From the NCBI GenBank assembly GCA_003427395.1, contig BFEA01000842.1, positions 392,641 through 456,640 on the forward strand: 64,000 nt of DNA. The letters run 5' to 3'. This stretch comes from Chara braunii (taxonomy: Eukaryota > Streptophyta > Charophyceae > Charales > Characeae). Position 1 is the first letter of the stretch; each line of letters opens with the position of its first letter. The notes under the pieces are model-generated. The model was not told the DNA's origin, made no database searches, and was given only the letters and a program-made list of their open reading frames with translations. This document shows positions 44,005 through 54,740 of this stretch, piece after piece. The translations under genes were made by a program, and so were the position numbers.

Positions 44005-46101
44005 CCAGATAATTTGCCCTTCACGATAGTGCATCAGCCACTTTGTTGTACTCTCCCTTGATTGCATCAAGTTGATAGTCATACATGTCTATCATTTGAA
44101 TCCACCGTTTAAGTGCGTCAGAGAGTATAGGTTGTGTCTTAATCCATCGCAAAGTCTCATGGTCCGATCTCAAGTAGAAGAATCTGCCTAGGCGATAGTG
44201 TCTCCAGTGGACCAGCGCTCTGTAGAGGGCATAAAGCTCACACTCATACGTGGACTTTGTTAGCTTTTGGGATGGCATCTTTTTGCTCATGTACTCGATT
44301 GGCCTCAACTTTTTTCCCTTCCGCCTATGCCATATTGGTTGGCGTCTGTGGTCACTACAAATGGTTGCTCAGGGTTCGAAAGTTTGAGGACTTCGTACTG
44401 TGTCGAAGCATACTTCAATTTCTTGAAGCTTGCTTCACACTGTTCAGTCCAGTCCCAAGGGGTGTCAAGGCGAGTAAGGTCAGTTAGTGGGGAAGCTATA
44501 GTATTATAGTTCTTAACAAACGGACGGTGATAGCCCGTCATCCCCAAAAATGACCGGACCTTGGTAACAGTCTGAGATCTGGGCCAGTCTCGTATGCTGG
44601 CCGCTTTGGCATCGTCCGGCCTCAACCCATCCGCAAAAATTTCATGACCCAAGTACAAGATCTTGGTGCGACCGTACTCGCATTTCTCCAAGTTGACCTT
44701 GTACTGGTGCTGTCTTAGTGGACGGAGCACTATATTCAAGTGCTCAACGTGCTCCTCTACCGTCTTACTAAAAATTAGGATATCGTCGAGGTACACGACG
44801 ATAAACTTGTCTCAATAATCATGAAAAATCCTATTCATTGCGTGCTGGAATGTTCCTGTGGCCTTGCATAGGCCAAAGGGCATCACCACAAACTCGTACA
44901 GACCGTACCTGGTCTGAAAAGCGGTTTTGTGCTGGTCCTCAGGCCTAATAGCAATTTGATGGTATCCGAACTTCAGATCTATCTTTGTGAAGTACCGGAA
45001 TCCCTGCACTCTATCCAATAGGTCGTCGATGCGGGGTAGGGGCTCCGCGTTCTTTACAGTGATGGCATTGAGGCCCCTATAGTCAATGCACATCCTCAGT
45101 GTACCTCCCTTCTCAGGAACAAATAAGACTGGCGCATTGTAAGGGGAGGAACTAGGCCGAACCCATCCCTTCTCTGTGATCTCCTTGAGCTGGCGGCGGA
45201 GCTTATTCAACTCCGCAGGAGATAATCCTATAGATTCGTCCTCTAGGCACCTTACTACCTGGGACAACCTCTATTGCATGGACCACCTCCCTTTCCACCA
45301 CACATGTGGGCTTCTCAAAAAGGTCGGAATACTGAGCGACGGTCGATTCTATCTCTGGGAGTGATTTTACGGCCTCCCCTTTCTCAGAGACAAAGACTAG
45401 ATACATGCCTTCCTCGCGATTCTGCTTATAGTAGTTATAGAAGGTAGATGCACACATGCACCCGTGGTTTTCCACTAGACTGATAGCTTTGAACTTTTGC
45501 AGTCCAACCGTCCTACCATTTGGCAGCTTGTGTATCAACACCTTTCTATCCCAATTGAACTGAGGTTAAGCAACCTCGAGATAGTACATACCTAGCAGCA
45601 TGTCAAATGGCAGTTCATCGCTAACAAGGAATGATATTTTATGTTTGACATCCCCTCCTCCATAGGAGAAGGTGCAGACTACGTCCTTGACATAGTCTTG
45701 GGCAATCATGTGGTGCTTGTTGGCTAGCGTAGATGCTACAACTCTGCTAAGCCGCTGCACTTGGTCCCCTAAGCGCATCATGTCCACACAAGCACGACTG
45801 ATGAAGTTTCGTGTAGAGCCTATGTCTGCGAAGGCACCCACTTTGCGGCCACCTACATCGACCTCTACCACGAAATGTTCACCCCTAGGACCTTTCCTTA
45901 TTATCGCCCAAGAGTATCTGGGGTCCTTCCCTGACCACTCAGTTTGTAACTCTTGTAGGAAATCAAACACATCTCTTGAATAGAGCATCGGTGGGTCTGA
46001 ATGTGTCTGCGGGGTGATGGATGGGTTATTAGCCTTGGCCAACGCTTGTAGTGGGGAAGGTAATGTTACCACTTCGGCACGAGTAAGAGCAGCTAACACT
46101 C

Positions 46102-47829
46102 CTACAAGCCCGAGGTGTTTCCTTGTGAAGTGCTCGCAGACGCACTGCCAGGGTTCGAGGAGAAGCCCACCACTGTTGGAGAAGCTACCTTGGTGGTGAC
46201 CTTTTTGCCTTCGCACGTCCGAGAAGTGTCGCCATAGTTGCCACAATTCATACACGTGCCCCTAGCAGCTCGGTCTCGCCACACCTCATAATCTAAACCA
46301 AGTTTTACCCAGGCGGGTGTTCCTTCGTCGCCCTGACCCTTGGATAGGCCTATCTTCTGCTTCCCGGTCCCCCTAGCCTTCTCCTTGATAGGCGCCACGA
46401 CTCCCCCATCCGAAGTCTCGCTGGCCCCGTCCTGCTCTGTCTCATCCACGAAGTTTGGGAATTTGTCCATATCAGTTGTCTGACCATCGTGGTCGACAAA
46501 CATGAGTTGACCTTTCTTTTTTAAGTCCTGGGGAAGTTTTTTCTTCCTACCATCTGTCTGACTCTGATGCATGGACCCAAGCTTAGCCTCTATATCTAAG
46601 GCTTTCTTGTTGAAAGTAGTGAAGCTATGTTGGTCAATGTAGGCCTCGTCCACCAGCTTATTCTTGACGTCTGTGGGCAGACATCTCAAATAGTCTATGA
46701 GGAGTACTTGCGGGTCATAACACACACCAAGTACTACGATCAGAAGTTCTACGACGTTTGTGACCTCGAGTACATTCTTGTACCTTTTAGCACAGAGATT
46801 GTTGATCGTGTCGGTGGCCTTCTGAGCCCCTTGAGGTTCATGCCACCTCTTGTACACAGCCCTTACAAAGTCTTCCAATGTCTGGGCTTGAGCCCAGGCA
46901 TCGAGGTTCTGACCATAGCCCTGCTGTTGCACTAACCCGTTTAACCAACGCGCTACCGATCCCTCGAAAAAGGAGGCAACAACTATAACTTCCAGCTTTG
47001 GCTTTGTGAGCTTGTGCCTCACATAGGTAGGCACGGTTCTCAACCAGGTATCCAGGTCCTCGTCCTTCTTCCTATCGCCAGAGAAGGGCTTAGGATTCAG
47101 CAAAGGAATCTTGGGCATCCACTGCATGGGTTGGATTTGCCCAGACAATTGCTGCAGTGGCTGCATAGCCACTGAGACAGGTTGCTGCATGCTAACCTGA
47201 GCTTGACTTGACAATGGCACTGTAGTTGCCACCATCGTTAATGGTACGGAACAAGCTCTAAGCACCTGACCACTAGTTGCCGCTAAACCACCTGGAGGGG
47301 GCATGCCAAACATAGAAGAGAAAGAGGGCCCTACCGGCGACGGTGTCACCAAGGGGCCCGCAACCGAAGGGGGAGGTACAACATATTGAGGCTGCCTCGT
47401 CATTGGATGAGGAGCCTGCAGTGCAGCCAAAATTTGTCTTTGGCCTGCCACTAGCTCATTCAGCACTTCGTGTTGAACAACCTGTGTTTCAGCCACGCAA
47501 AGAAGCGAGTTACGCAGCGCTTGCATTGCAGGATCAAGTGTTGACTCGTTTAGTGCCTCTAATTTGCGTAACTCCCGTCTCTTGCTCCCTAGTCTAGCTT
47601 TTCTCATTATAGTTTTCTGTCTTCTCTCTGCTGCCTCTCTCAACTGCCTTTGCAACTCGTCATGAAGTTCTTCTGCTTGGAGGATCTCATAATCCTCCGG
47701 TGTGAGTTGAGTTTATTGGCTGACTTGCAAGCTAACAATTTGACTAATGGAAACCTAAGAAACTCCCCGACTGACACCTGACGAAGAGGCCTGGGACAAG
47801 GGATGTGACACCGTGGAGGAGGTAGCCAT
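46102..47829 (-). pseudogene. gag: Gag of element H
   Basis: The original start is probably the ATG at 47829-47827 (MATSSTVSHPLSQASSSG), followed by two in-frame stops near 47755 and 47711. From there the frame is open to 46102. It has a charged coiled coil (EILQAEELHDELQRQL onward), a Pro/Gln-rich linker, and the capsid core near 47100-46700 (KPFSGDRKKDEDLDTWL, then FVRAVYKRWHE). The zinc knuckle reads CMNCGNYGDTSRTC, with Asp (46228-46230) where His is needed for zinc. Pol overlaps in the -1 frame, and an A5 run lies just after the knuckle (complement of 46202-46206). Confidence 0.85.
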
Positions 47830-49221
47830 CGCAGCCTCAACCCGGACCCTAGCGTCTGCTAGTCTTGCTGTTGCAAGTGTCCATTCAGCGTTGGCTGCCG
47901 CTGTTTTAGCCCTCTCTAATGTCGTCCTTTCCTCTCATTGGCCTAATTTCAAGAAGGTAATCGATCGACTGAGTGCAGCTCTATGAGTAACTCTTAAGGG
48001 GTTCTACTAGTCTCTTCCCCTCACTACTGCCTGCATCACTCATGAGCTACAGTGTGTGAGTGTGAGAGAAGCAGTAAAGTGGTCAAGAACAACTAATCTC
48101 AGATCCTAAAAGTAACAGTAGTTCAATTTTTAGATTATTCTAATACAGATTGCAGTGCAGCAAGGAAGATACTATCCTATCTGCAGCTGTTTGTCAGTTG
48201 TCAACAAGTCCTTACAACTAAATAATAAAAAACAAAACAGTTTACCTATGGAGATGTATGCTGATGGCAGTTTGTTTATGCCACAACGAACAGTTATCGG
48301 AATCCCCCCTCACCCTGTATCCTTCTTGAGTGGTCATTTTTTGTCAACGCCCTGAGCATCTTGTTGAGCGGCTTGTCTAAAGGTGTGCAATCCGCCCCAC
48401 CCCTGTGCCCCAAGTCTATGCCGAATCTGCCAGCCCCTGCACGTTGTTTACCCTCGCATGCTACGAGCCTTACATCCGGTTTGATCTGGCTGATCAGGAG
48501 GCAGTTTAAGGACAGCCCCCAAGGTCCTCAGGAATTATTTAATGTCGCAGACAGGACGACGATCACAGTCAGGGTTCAACACCGAAACCCGGCAGAAATA
48601 TTTAGAGACAGTTTGGTAAGCGTCTGTTCAAAGGGCTGGCATGCCGTGCATGACCTCTATTGCGCAGCAGCAGAACCAAGGACTTGCGGCAAAGCATTCA
48701 TGTACTAGTCCCAGTGGGTTGGCATGGTGAACGTGGCCCGAGTGCTTCGTCCAGGGCCCTTCAGAGGCTTCCCCCGTCTCCCACCAGCTTGCTGCCCAGG
48801 AAGAATGTCCACTCTCAAGGTTGAGCGCTCACGACACCTCACATTGAGAGGACTCTCAAGACATAAGTCACTTTCTCACGGTAAGAAGTAATGAAGAGGG
48901 TAGACAAGGAAGGGAGCAACGTGCCTCATAATGCTGCCCCCAACCACAGATTTCTCACCGGCAACCTGATGTGCTTTTATGATGACTGGTCTTTGCCTCG
49001 GCACAACCAACAGCAGAACGCAGTTCCACCTCGGCTTAAATGCCACATTAGTGAGCTCTAATCATCCAGCGTATACCCCTAATGTCACCACATTGCTTCC
49101 TGGGGCGCCCACACGACCCTGGGCCACCTATCATTCAATGCCAAGCCTTATTACTACCCCACACCTCATGCGAAGCACCAAACAGCTATTGCGAAGAATC
49201 AATGAAGCACAGTTCGAACCA
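47830..49221 (-). other. 5' leader of element H
   Basis: About 1.4 kb without protein similarity. It holds a diverged copy of the D/E leader hairpin region at 48487-48573. Confidence 0.7.
48487..48573 (-). other. Diverged copy of the D/E leader hairpin
   Basis: The sense strand has CGTCGTCCTGTCTGCGAC followed by ATTAAATAATTCCTGAGGA, matching D and E. The closing stem is reduced to TGATC/GATCA (five pairs), with two extra bases on one side. Confidence 0.45.
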
Positions 49222-49233
49222 GCTCTGATACCA
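49222..49233 (-). promoter_or_regulatory. Primer binding site, element H
   Basis: The minus strand reads TGGTATCAGAGC, the exact plant initiator tRNA-Met site, three bases from the LTR. Confidence 0.9.
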
Positions 49234-49236
49234 AAT

Positions 49237-50213
49237 TGCAAGGAAAATGAGCAGAAGCGAGATGACAATATCCAGAATGCACAATCACATTGAAAGCCAG
49301 AAGTATCCCAATGTCCAGAAAGCAGCATTGCACCAATATGACACCAATGGAGAATCATAACACTGAAACCCAATGTCAATGAGAGCTTGCTCTCGCCACC
49401 ACCAACACAAGAGTCCAGGACTTTCTCCCTACTTGGCGCTCGGCGCCCAGCCTACATCCTACACAACTATGATCTGCCTACTAATTGACAATGCAACTGT
49501 TGATGTCAGCAGCCAACGAAGTACTTGAAGAGGTATGCACCCTCACATCATCATCATCATCATCCTTCTCTCTCTCTCCCTCGTCTTACTCCCACTTCTC
49601 CCCTCTGTACACCCGAAGACCTCCCCTGCGCCTCACTATAGACCAAGCCCGAGCCAGCTATGAAGGCTGGGCTATGGCGCTGCCCTCAGCAGCGCCCTGA
49701 CTCGCACACGACCGCACGTGCTTGCACGTTGCCTCTCAGCGCCAGCAGCAGCCCGCGAGCGTCCGCTCCAGCAGCGCTGCCGCTAGCATGCAAGTGCTGA
49801 ATGCCAGCCCAGGCAGCGAACTCTTTTCTATATGGAAAGAGCCTGCCTCAATTGGCGGCCTGTCTGGCCTGGCTGGCCTGGGCCTCTGCCCAGAAGCTTT
49901 CGGTAGGCCCAAGGAGGCTGTGCCTCCAATGTAGCTGCTGGGCCTCTGTTCGGTTGGGCCTCCCAACTGTCTGTGTATGAGGCTGCAGTTCGCGCCCAGG
50001 GCCTGCATTTCTGAAAGGCTTGGAGGACCGTGGAATGTCTTTGCTGCTCGGCCTGAGTTTCCCTCAACCAACTGGCGCGTCACAACTGCCTGGACCCCAA
50101 ATACGAAATTGACCGCAGAGGGCCTCTTGTGGTTTGTTAGGCCCGCCTTCACTTAGGGCGGGCACATCTGCAACAGGGGCCCCTTAGTCCTGCCAAGGAC
50201 CCAGATCCTTGCA
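49237..50213 (-). repeat. 5' LTR of element H
   Basis: The partner of 41191-42191. The octamer complement is at 49671-49678, 535 bases from the LTR 5' end. Confidence 0.92.
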
Positions 50214-50282
50214 TCTGAGTATTCCGCGATATAGTTTCTCGATGATCGGAATATCAATCCGATTTATTTAGCGATTTAATAG

Positions 50283-51215
50283 TGCAAGGAAAATGAGCGA
50301 TAGCGAATTCCAGAAACCAAGCAGCCTCATACACATGAAACCAGATAGTCTTGACCTCAAACCAAAGGTAAAATTGCAACTTGAGTTCCACCAAATAAGA
50401 GCACGGCAAAAGCTCACAAGTGACAATGTTGGAATCGTTTCATCATCGTCAACAATGAACCAATGCCGAATCCCTATCTGGCGCTCAGCGCCCAGACTGC
50501 AAGTGGCAGATCCTATCTAGCCTATCTACAATGCCGCTGGTGAAGTTAACAGCGTCCTGAAGTACGAGCAGATCTCGGCCAATGCTGTTCGCCTCGAGCA
50601 CCAGGCATGTCTCCCGCTTCACTCACAACCTCAATGCCCCACACAGATGCCACGTGCACCCAAGGACCACCATGCGCCCCATCCAGCAATGCGCAGGCCA
50701 GCTCGGCTATGGCTGCCTGCTTCTTTCCTGCTCGCCCATGAGCGAGTAGGCACTCGCTCCAGCAGCTGGCGCAGCAGCACTTGCGCATAAGCAGCGAGTG
50801 CCCGAATGTGCGACCAGCAGCCAGGCCCTTTCCTTTATGGAGTGGCTGCCAGTCGAGGGCTGCCTGGCTGGCCTAGGCCTCCCCATGGAAGCTTCCAGTA
50901 GGCGCCAAGTGGTTGAGCCCCTGTCCCAGGGAATCTTCCACAGGGTCTGGGTGGTTACCCGTGTCCAACTGTCAGCGGCCTGTGTTCAGTTCATGCCCCG
51001 TGTCTGGCCCAGGGCCTGCCTCAGATACATTTGGGAAAAGGCAGGCAGGGCCTGGGCTCACTCAACCAACTGGCGCTGCTCAAGTGCCTGAATTTCCCAG
51101 CTGCGTCAGAACCCAAAATAGGCCTCTCGTCACTTGTCAGGCCCGCCTTCACTTAGGGCGGCCGTTCTTGCTGAAACAGGGCCCATTAGGGCTTACCGAG
51201 GCCTTGAGCCTCGCA
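50283..51215 (-). repeat. 3' LTR of element I
   Basis: It begins TGCAAGGAAAATGAGC like the H LTR and ends CCTCGCA next to a PPT (minus strand GGAGGAGGGAA, 51216-51226). The octamer complement is at 50706-50713, 502 bases from the LTR 5' end. Confidence 0.85.
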
Positions 51216-51309
51216 TTCCCTCCTCCATACTTCGACAGTCCTCTGAGAAGTTCGCTGAATCTGGTGCTTTCCTTTCTGCAGCAACTTCTCATAGTGAGCT
51301 ACAAACTTG

Positions 51310-54300
51310 CTAAGCAGTTTGCATCAGTTCCTCCCTTGTAAACCATCTGTCCTGCTTTGGATCAGTGTGATGTCTGAACCGAACGAAATATTGCAGCTTC
51401 GGCTTCGGAGGACGGCCCCTGCCTGTTGGTCTTGGAACTGGCATTTCCATATGGTCCACTATGTCATCGATGTCAACCTCTCCATCCATGGTTGGGGCCA
51501 GCATTGATCGACGAGATGGAAACTGGTCAGTTTCCTTGAAAGGTGCGAGTTTGGAGGCGTGAAAGACAGGGTAGGTGCGAAGGTGACCAGGGATTTGCAC
51601 CACATAGGACGGCCCATCGGGATCGTCTCCGACCACGTCTAACACTTCCCACGGTACAAAATATTGGGGCATGAGCTTACGAGAGATTTTGTGCTCTTGA
51701 CCAAGTTCAGACGACTTCACCCAGACTCTATCCCCAACCTGAAATGCAGACAGGCGGCGGTGTTTGTTCTCAGACTCTATCACAGCCGCTTGTGCTTTAT
51801 GCATCTGCTCCACTGCTTGCTGCATAACGCTTTTATACCGGTAAGCAAATCTAATGTACCAGGCACAGGTGTGAATTGGTTCTCAGGTAGTAAGAAATCT
51901 AGAGGCAGTCGAGGCTTGAACGTTAGTAGCAGACTGTTGGGGGTCACCCCTGTTGCACTGTGCACAGCGTTGTTGTACAGACTGGCGATGAGGGCAAGCT
52001 TCTCACCCCAGTCCACCTGATTAGGCTTGATATAGTGCCTCAGCAGGTGTTGCACAGCGCGGTTCAGCTGCTCTGCTTATCCGTTTGCCTCTGGGTGGTT
52101 CCCGGAGGTCATATGTAGTTGTGTCCCTTGTTCAGCAGCTGCAGCCTTCCACAACTCATAAATCGTACATCCTGGTCACTAACAATAAACTTTGGCAGAC
52201 CAAAATCTCTGACCCAGTTCTCTTTTAACAATTTAATCACGTACTCGGTCTTCGCCTTTTTCGGCATGGCAACTAACCTAGCTTACTTACTCAACCTATC
52301 CACAATGAAGAAGACATATCTCATACCAGTCTTGCTGGTGACCAGCATATCCATGAAATCCATTGACAGGCTCTCACCAGGCCTTTCCGGACTCGGAAGG
52401 GGCTTGAGAAGCCCAAGAGGGGCCTTTGTGCGTGGCTTGTCTCTCTGACAGACCTGACAAGTTTCCACGTACAGCTTGGCATCTTTCATCATCGTGGGCC
52501 ACCAGAACTTCTGCACCAAGTTTGCTGCAGTTTTCTTATAGCCAAAATGTCATGTGGCATCATGACACTCACCTCAAAATAAACTATGCAAAGACTCCCG
52601 GTTCGGCACACACAAATGTTTATTCCCGGCCTTCAAGAATAGCAGGTCATCGACCAACACAAAGTCACTAGAAGTCACCTTGTCCTTCGCCTCGAGTCTG
52701 CGTATGATTTCTGCCATAAACGGATCCTTGTGATAGGCTTCCACCAAGGACGGAGTAACATCATCTGCGAGCCCAAACTCGATGATCTGCACACCAAGGA
52801 AGTCTGGCCTACGCGATAGCGCATCAGCATCCTTGTTGTACTCTCCTTTGATGTACTGAAGTTCTAAGTCTATGACTTCGATCCAGCGTTTCAAAGGGTT
52901 GGAGAGTACAACCTGTGTCCTCATCCACCTCAGGGTTTGATGATCAGTCCAGACGTAGAAGAATCTCCCAAGGAGATAGTGCCTCCAATGGGTCAGCGCT
53001 TTATAGATTGCATAGAGTTCCTTCTCATAGGTGGACTTAGCCAACTTTTGAGAGGGCATTTTTTTGTATATGTACTGTACAGACCTCAACTTCTTCCCCT
53101 CCTGCCGCAAGAGCACGGCACCAATGCCATATTGGCTGGCATCTGTGGTTACAACAAATGGTTTGTGTCAGGATCAGGGAGTTTCAAGACCTCATGGTGT
53201 GTAAGAGAATGCTTCAGATGTCTGATAGTAGCCTCACACTTGTCTGCCCACTCCCATGGGGTGTCCAGGCGTGTGAGATCCGACAAGGGTGTGAACACTA
53301 TGCTATAGTTCTTCACGAAATTGCGATAGTATCCGGTCATTCCCAAGAAGGATCTCACCTCAGTCACAGACTGAGAACGCGGCCAGTCACGAATGCTGAC
53401 CACCTTTGTGTCATCGGGGTTCAATCCCTCCGCAGAAATCTCATAACCCAAATACAAGATCCGGGTGCGGCCAAACTCGCACTTCTCCCGATTAATCGAA
53501 GGAGACTGAGTACTTTATCTAAATGGGCTATATACTCCTCGACAGTCCTACTAAAAATAAGTATGCCATCGAGGTACACGATAACAAAGTTGTCTAAGTA
53601 GTCATGAAAGATCCGGTTTAGTGTGTGTTGAAAGGTGCAAGGAGCATTGCAAAGGCCGAAAGGCATCACCACAAACTCCTACAAACTGTACCTGGTCTGA
53701 AAAGCGGTTTTGTGTTGATCCTCGGGCCGGATTGCAATCTAATGGTACCCAGACTTCAGATCTATCTTACTGAAGTACCGACACCCTTGCACTTGGTCCA
53801 ACAAGTCATCGATGCGCGGTAGGGGCTCTGCGTTCTTCACAGTGATGGCATTGAGGCCCCTGTAGTCAATGCACATCCTCAGTGTGGCCCCCTTCTTTGG
53901 TACAAATAAGACAAAAGACCCGTAAGGAGAGACACTCAGCCGGATCCAACCCTTCTCTATGAGATCCTTGAGTTGGCAGCGAAGCATCAAGCTCCGCTGG
54001 AGACATCTGATAGATCCTACCCTTCAGAATACTAGACCTTGGGATAATTATCGCATGGACGACTTCCCTCTCAACAACCTCTTTCGGCTCTTCGAATAGA
54101 TCAGGGTACTTAGCGACCACTCCCTCTATCTTTGGAGGCATTTTCACCGGCTCACCCTCTGCAGAGACATACATTGAGTACATACCCTCCTCCGGTTTTT
54201 GCTTATAATAAGTATAGAACGCGGCCGAACACGTGCATCCGTAGGACTCAATCAGACTACTAGCTTTATACTTACGTAATATGGCGGTCCCCCCTCCGGG

Positions 54301-54740
54301 CAAAGTGTGTTTGACCACTTTTCGGTCCCAATCAAACTGGGGTTGTGCAACCAAAAGATAGTACATACCCAGCAAGATATCTATAGGGAGATCATCGCTG
54401 ACTAGGAACGAGATTTGATTTCTCAGTTCCCCTCCCGCGTACAGGAAACGATACTCAATGTCTTTAAGGTAGTCATTGACTACCATGCATTGTTTGTTGG
54501 CACAGGTCGACTCCACATGTCAACTAAGGCGCTGCACTTGCCCTTGTAAGCGCAACCGCTTAACACAAGCGCGATTGATAAATTCCTCATCGAACAAGTA
54601 TCATAGAAGGCCACAGCCTTACGGCCGCCTATATCTACTTCGCCGACGAACAACTCACCCTTAGGAGCTTTAGCCATTGTCGTGTGAGGAAACCCGGGGA
54701 GGGGCCACCTGCAGTTCGCTGAAGCCAAGGGCAACGGAGC
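51310..54740 (-). pseudogene. pol: Pol of element I (partial protease to chromodomain-like tail)
   Basis: Protease starts abruptly and reads DTCSMRN in place of D-S/T-G-A-T-R-N. The linker to RT has GCTCSAAFYTYYKQKPEEGMY, as in element H. RT is shifted near 53980, and its active site is YLDG (53565-53576), so the second catalytic Asp is lost. RNase H (YEKELYAIYKALTHW, WTDHQT, DADALSRR) is readable in 53116-52574. Integrase is split: the zinc-site cysteines (CQVCQRDKP) and first Asp (MDFMDML) lie at 52519-52283. The Glu is kept in a segment with a TAA just before it (near 52078). The GPW module (YFVPWEVLDVVG, with Val for Gly) and a chromodomain-like tail end at 51310. Confidence 0.88.

Larger units (their letters stand above)
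42229..46200 (-). pseudogene. pol: Pol of element H (protease, RT, RNase H, integrase, chromodomain-like tail)
   Basis: Read right to left, protease has DIGSTRNFIS near 45820, and the frame stops at a TAA (for Gln) at 45566. A linker with GCMCASTFYNYYKQ follows, shared with element I. RT has an intact YLDDILIFS (near 44790) but a TGA just before it, and the frame breaks at YGIG near 44320. RNase H ends VADALS with TGA for the next Arg. A 162-bp in-frame duplication lies at 43681-44004. The integrase zinc site has Arg for one Cys (CQVRQQ), and the core has Lys for the catalytic Glu (NGQAKQMN, 43113-43115). A 64-bp duplication shifts the frame at 42732-42859. The GPW module and a chromodomain-like tail end at 42229. 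Confidence 0.9.
41191..50213 (-). mobile_element. Element H: gypsy retrotransposon with both LTRs
   Basis: The LTRs are 41191-42191 and 49237-50213 (TGCAAGG...TCGCA/TTGCA). The PBS is inside the right LTR and the PPT inside the left, so the element runs on the minus strand. A 4-bp flank TCTG is shared (41187-41190 and 50214-50217). It inserted in the leader of G. Gag is nearly open, but pol is broken in several places. Confidence 0.93.
50283..54740 (-). mobile_element. Element I: 5'-truncated gypsy copy related to H
   Basis: It has one LTR (50283-51215), a PPT and most of pol on the minus strand. Similarity stops in protease at about 54740; gag, PBS and 5' LTR are missing. LTR ends and proteins resemble element H. 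The left flank AATAG (50278-50282) has no partner to test. Confidence 0.88.

Noticed and set aside
46102-46255. The start MYELWQLWRHF as the pol start of H
   Set aside because: It is the zinc-knuckle region of gag read in another frame. Pol-like sequence begins only further on.
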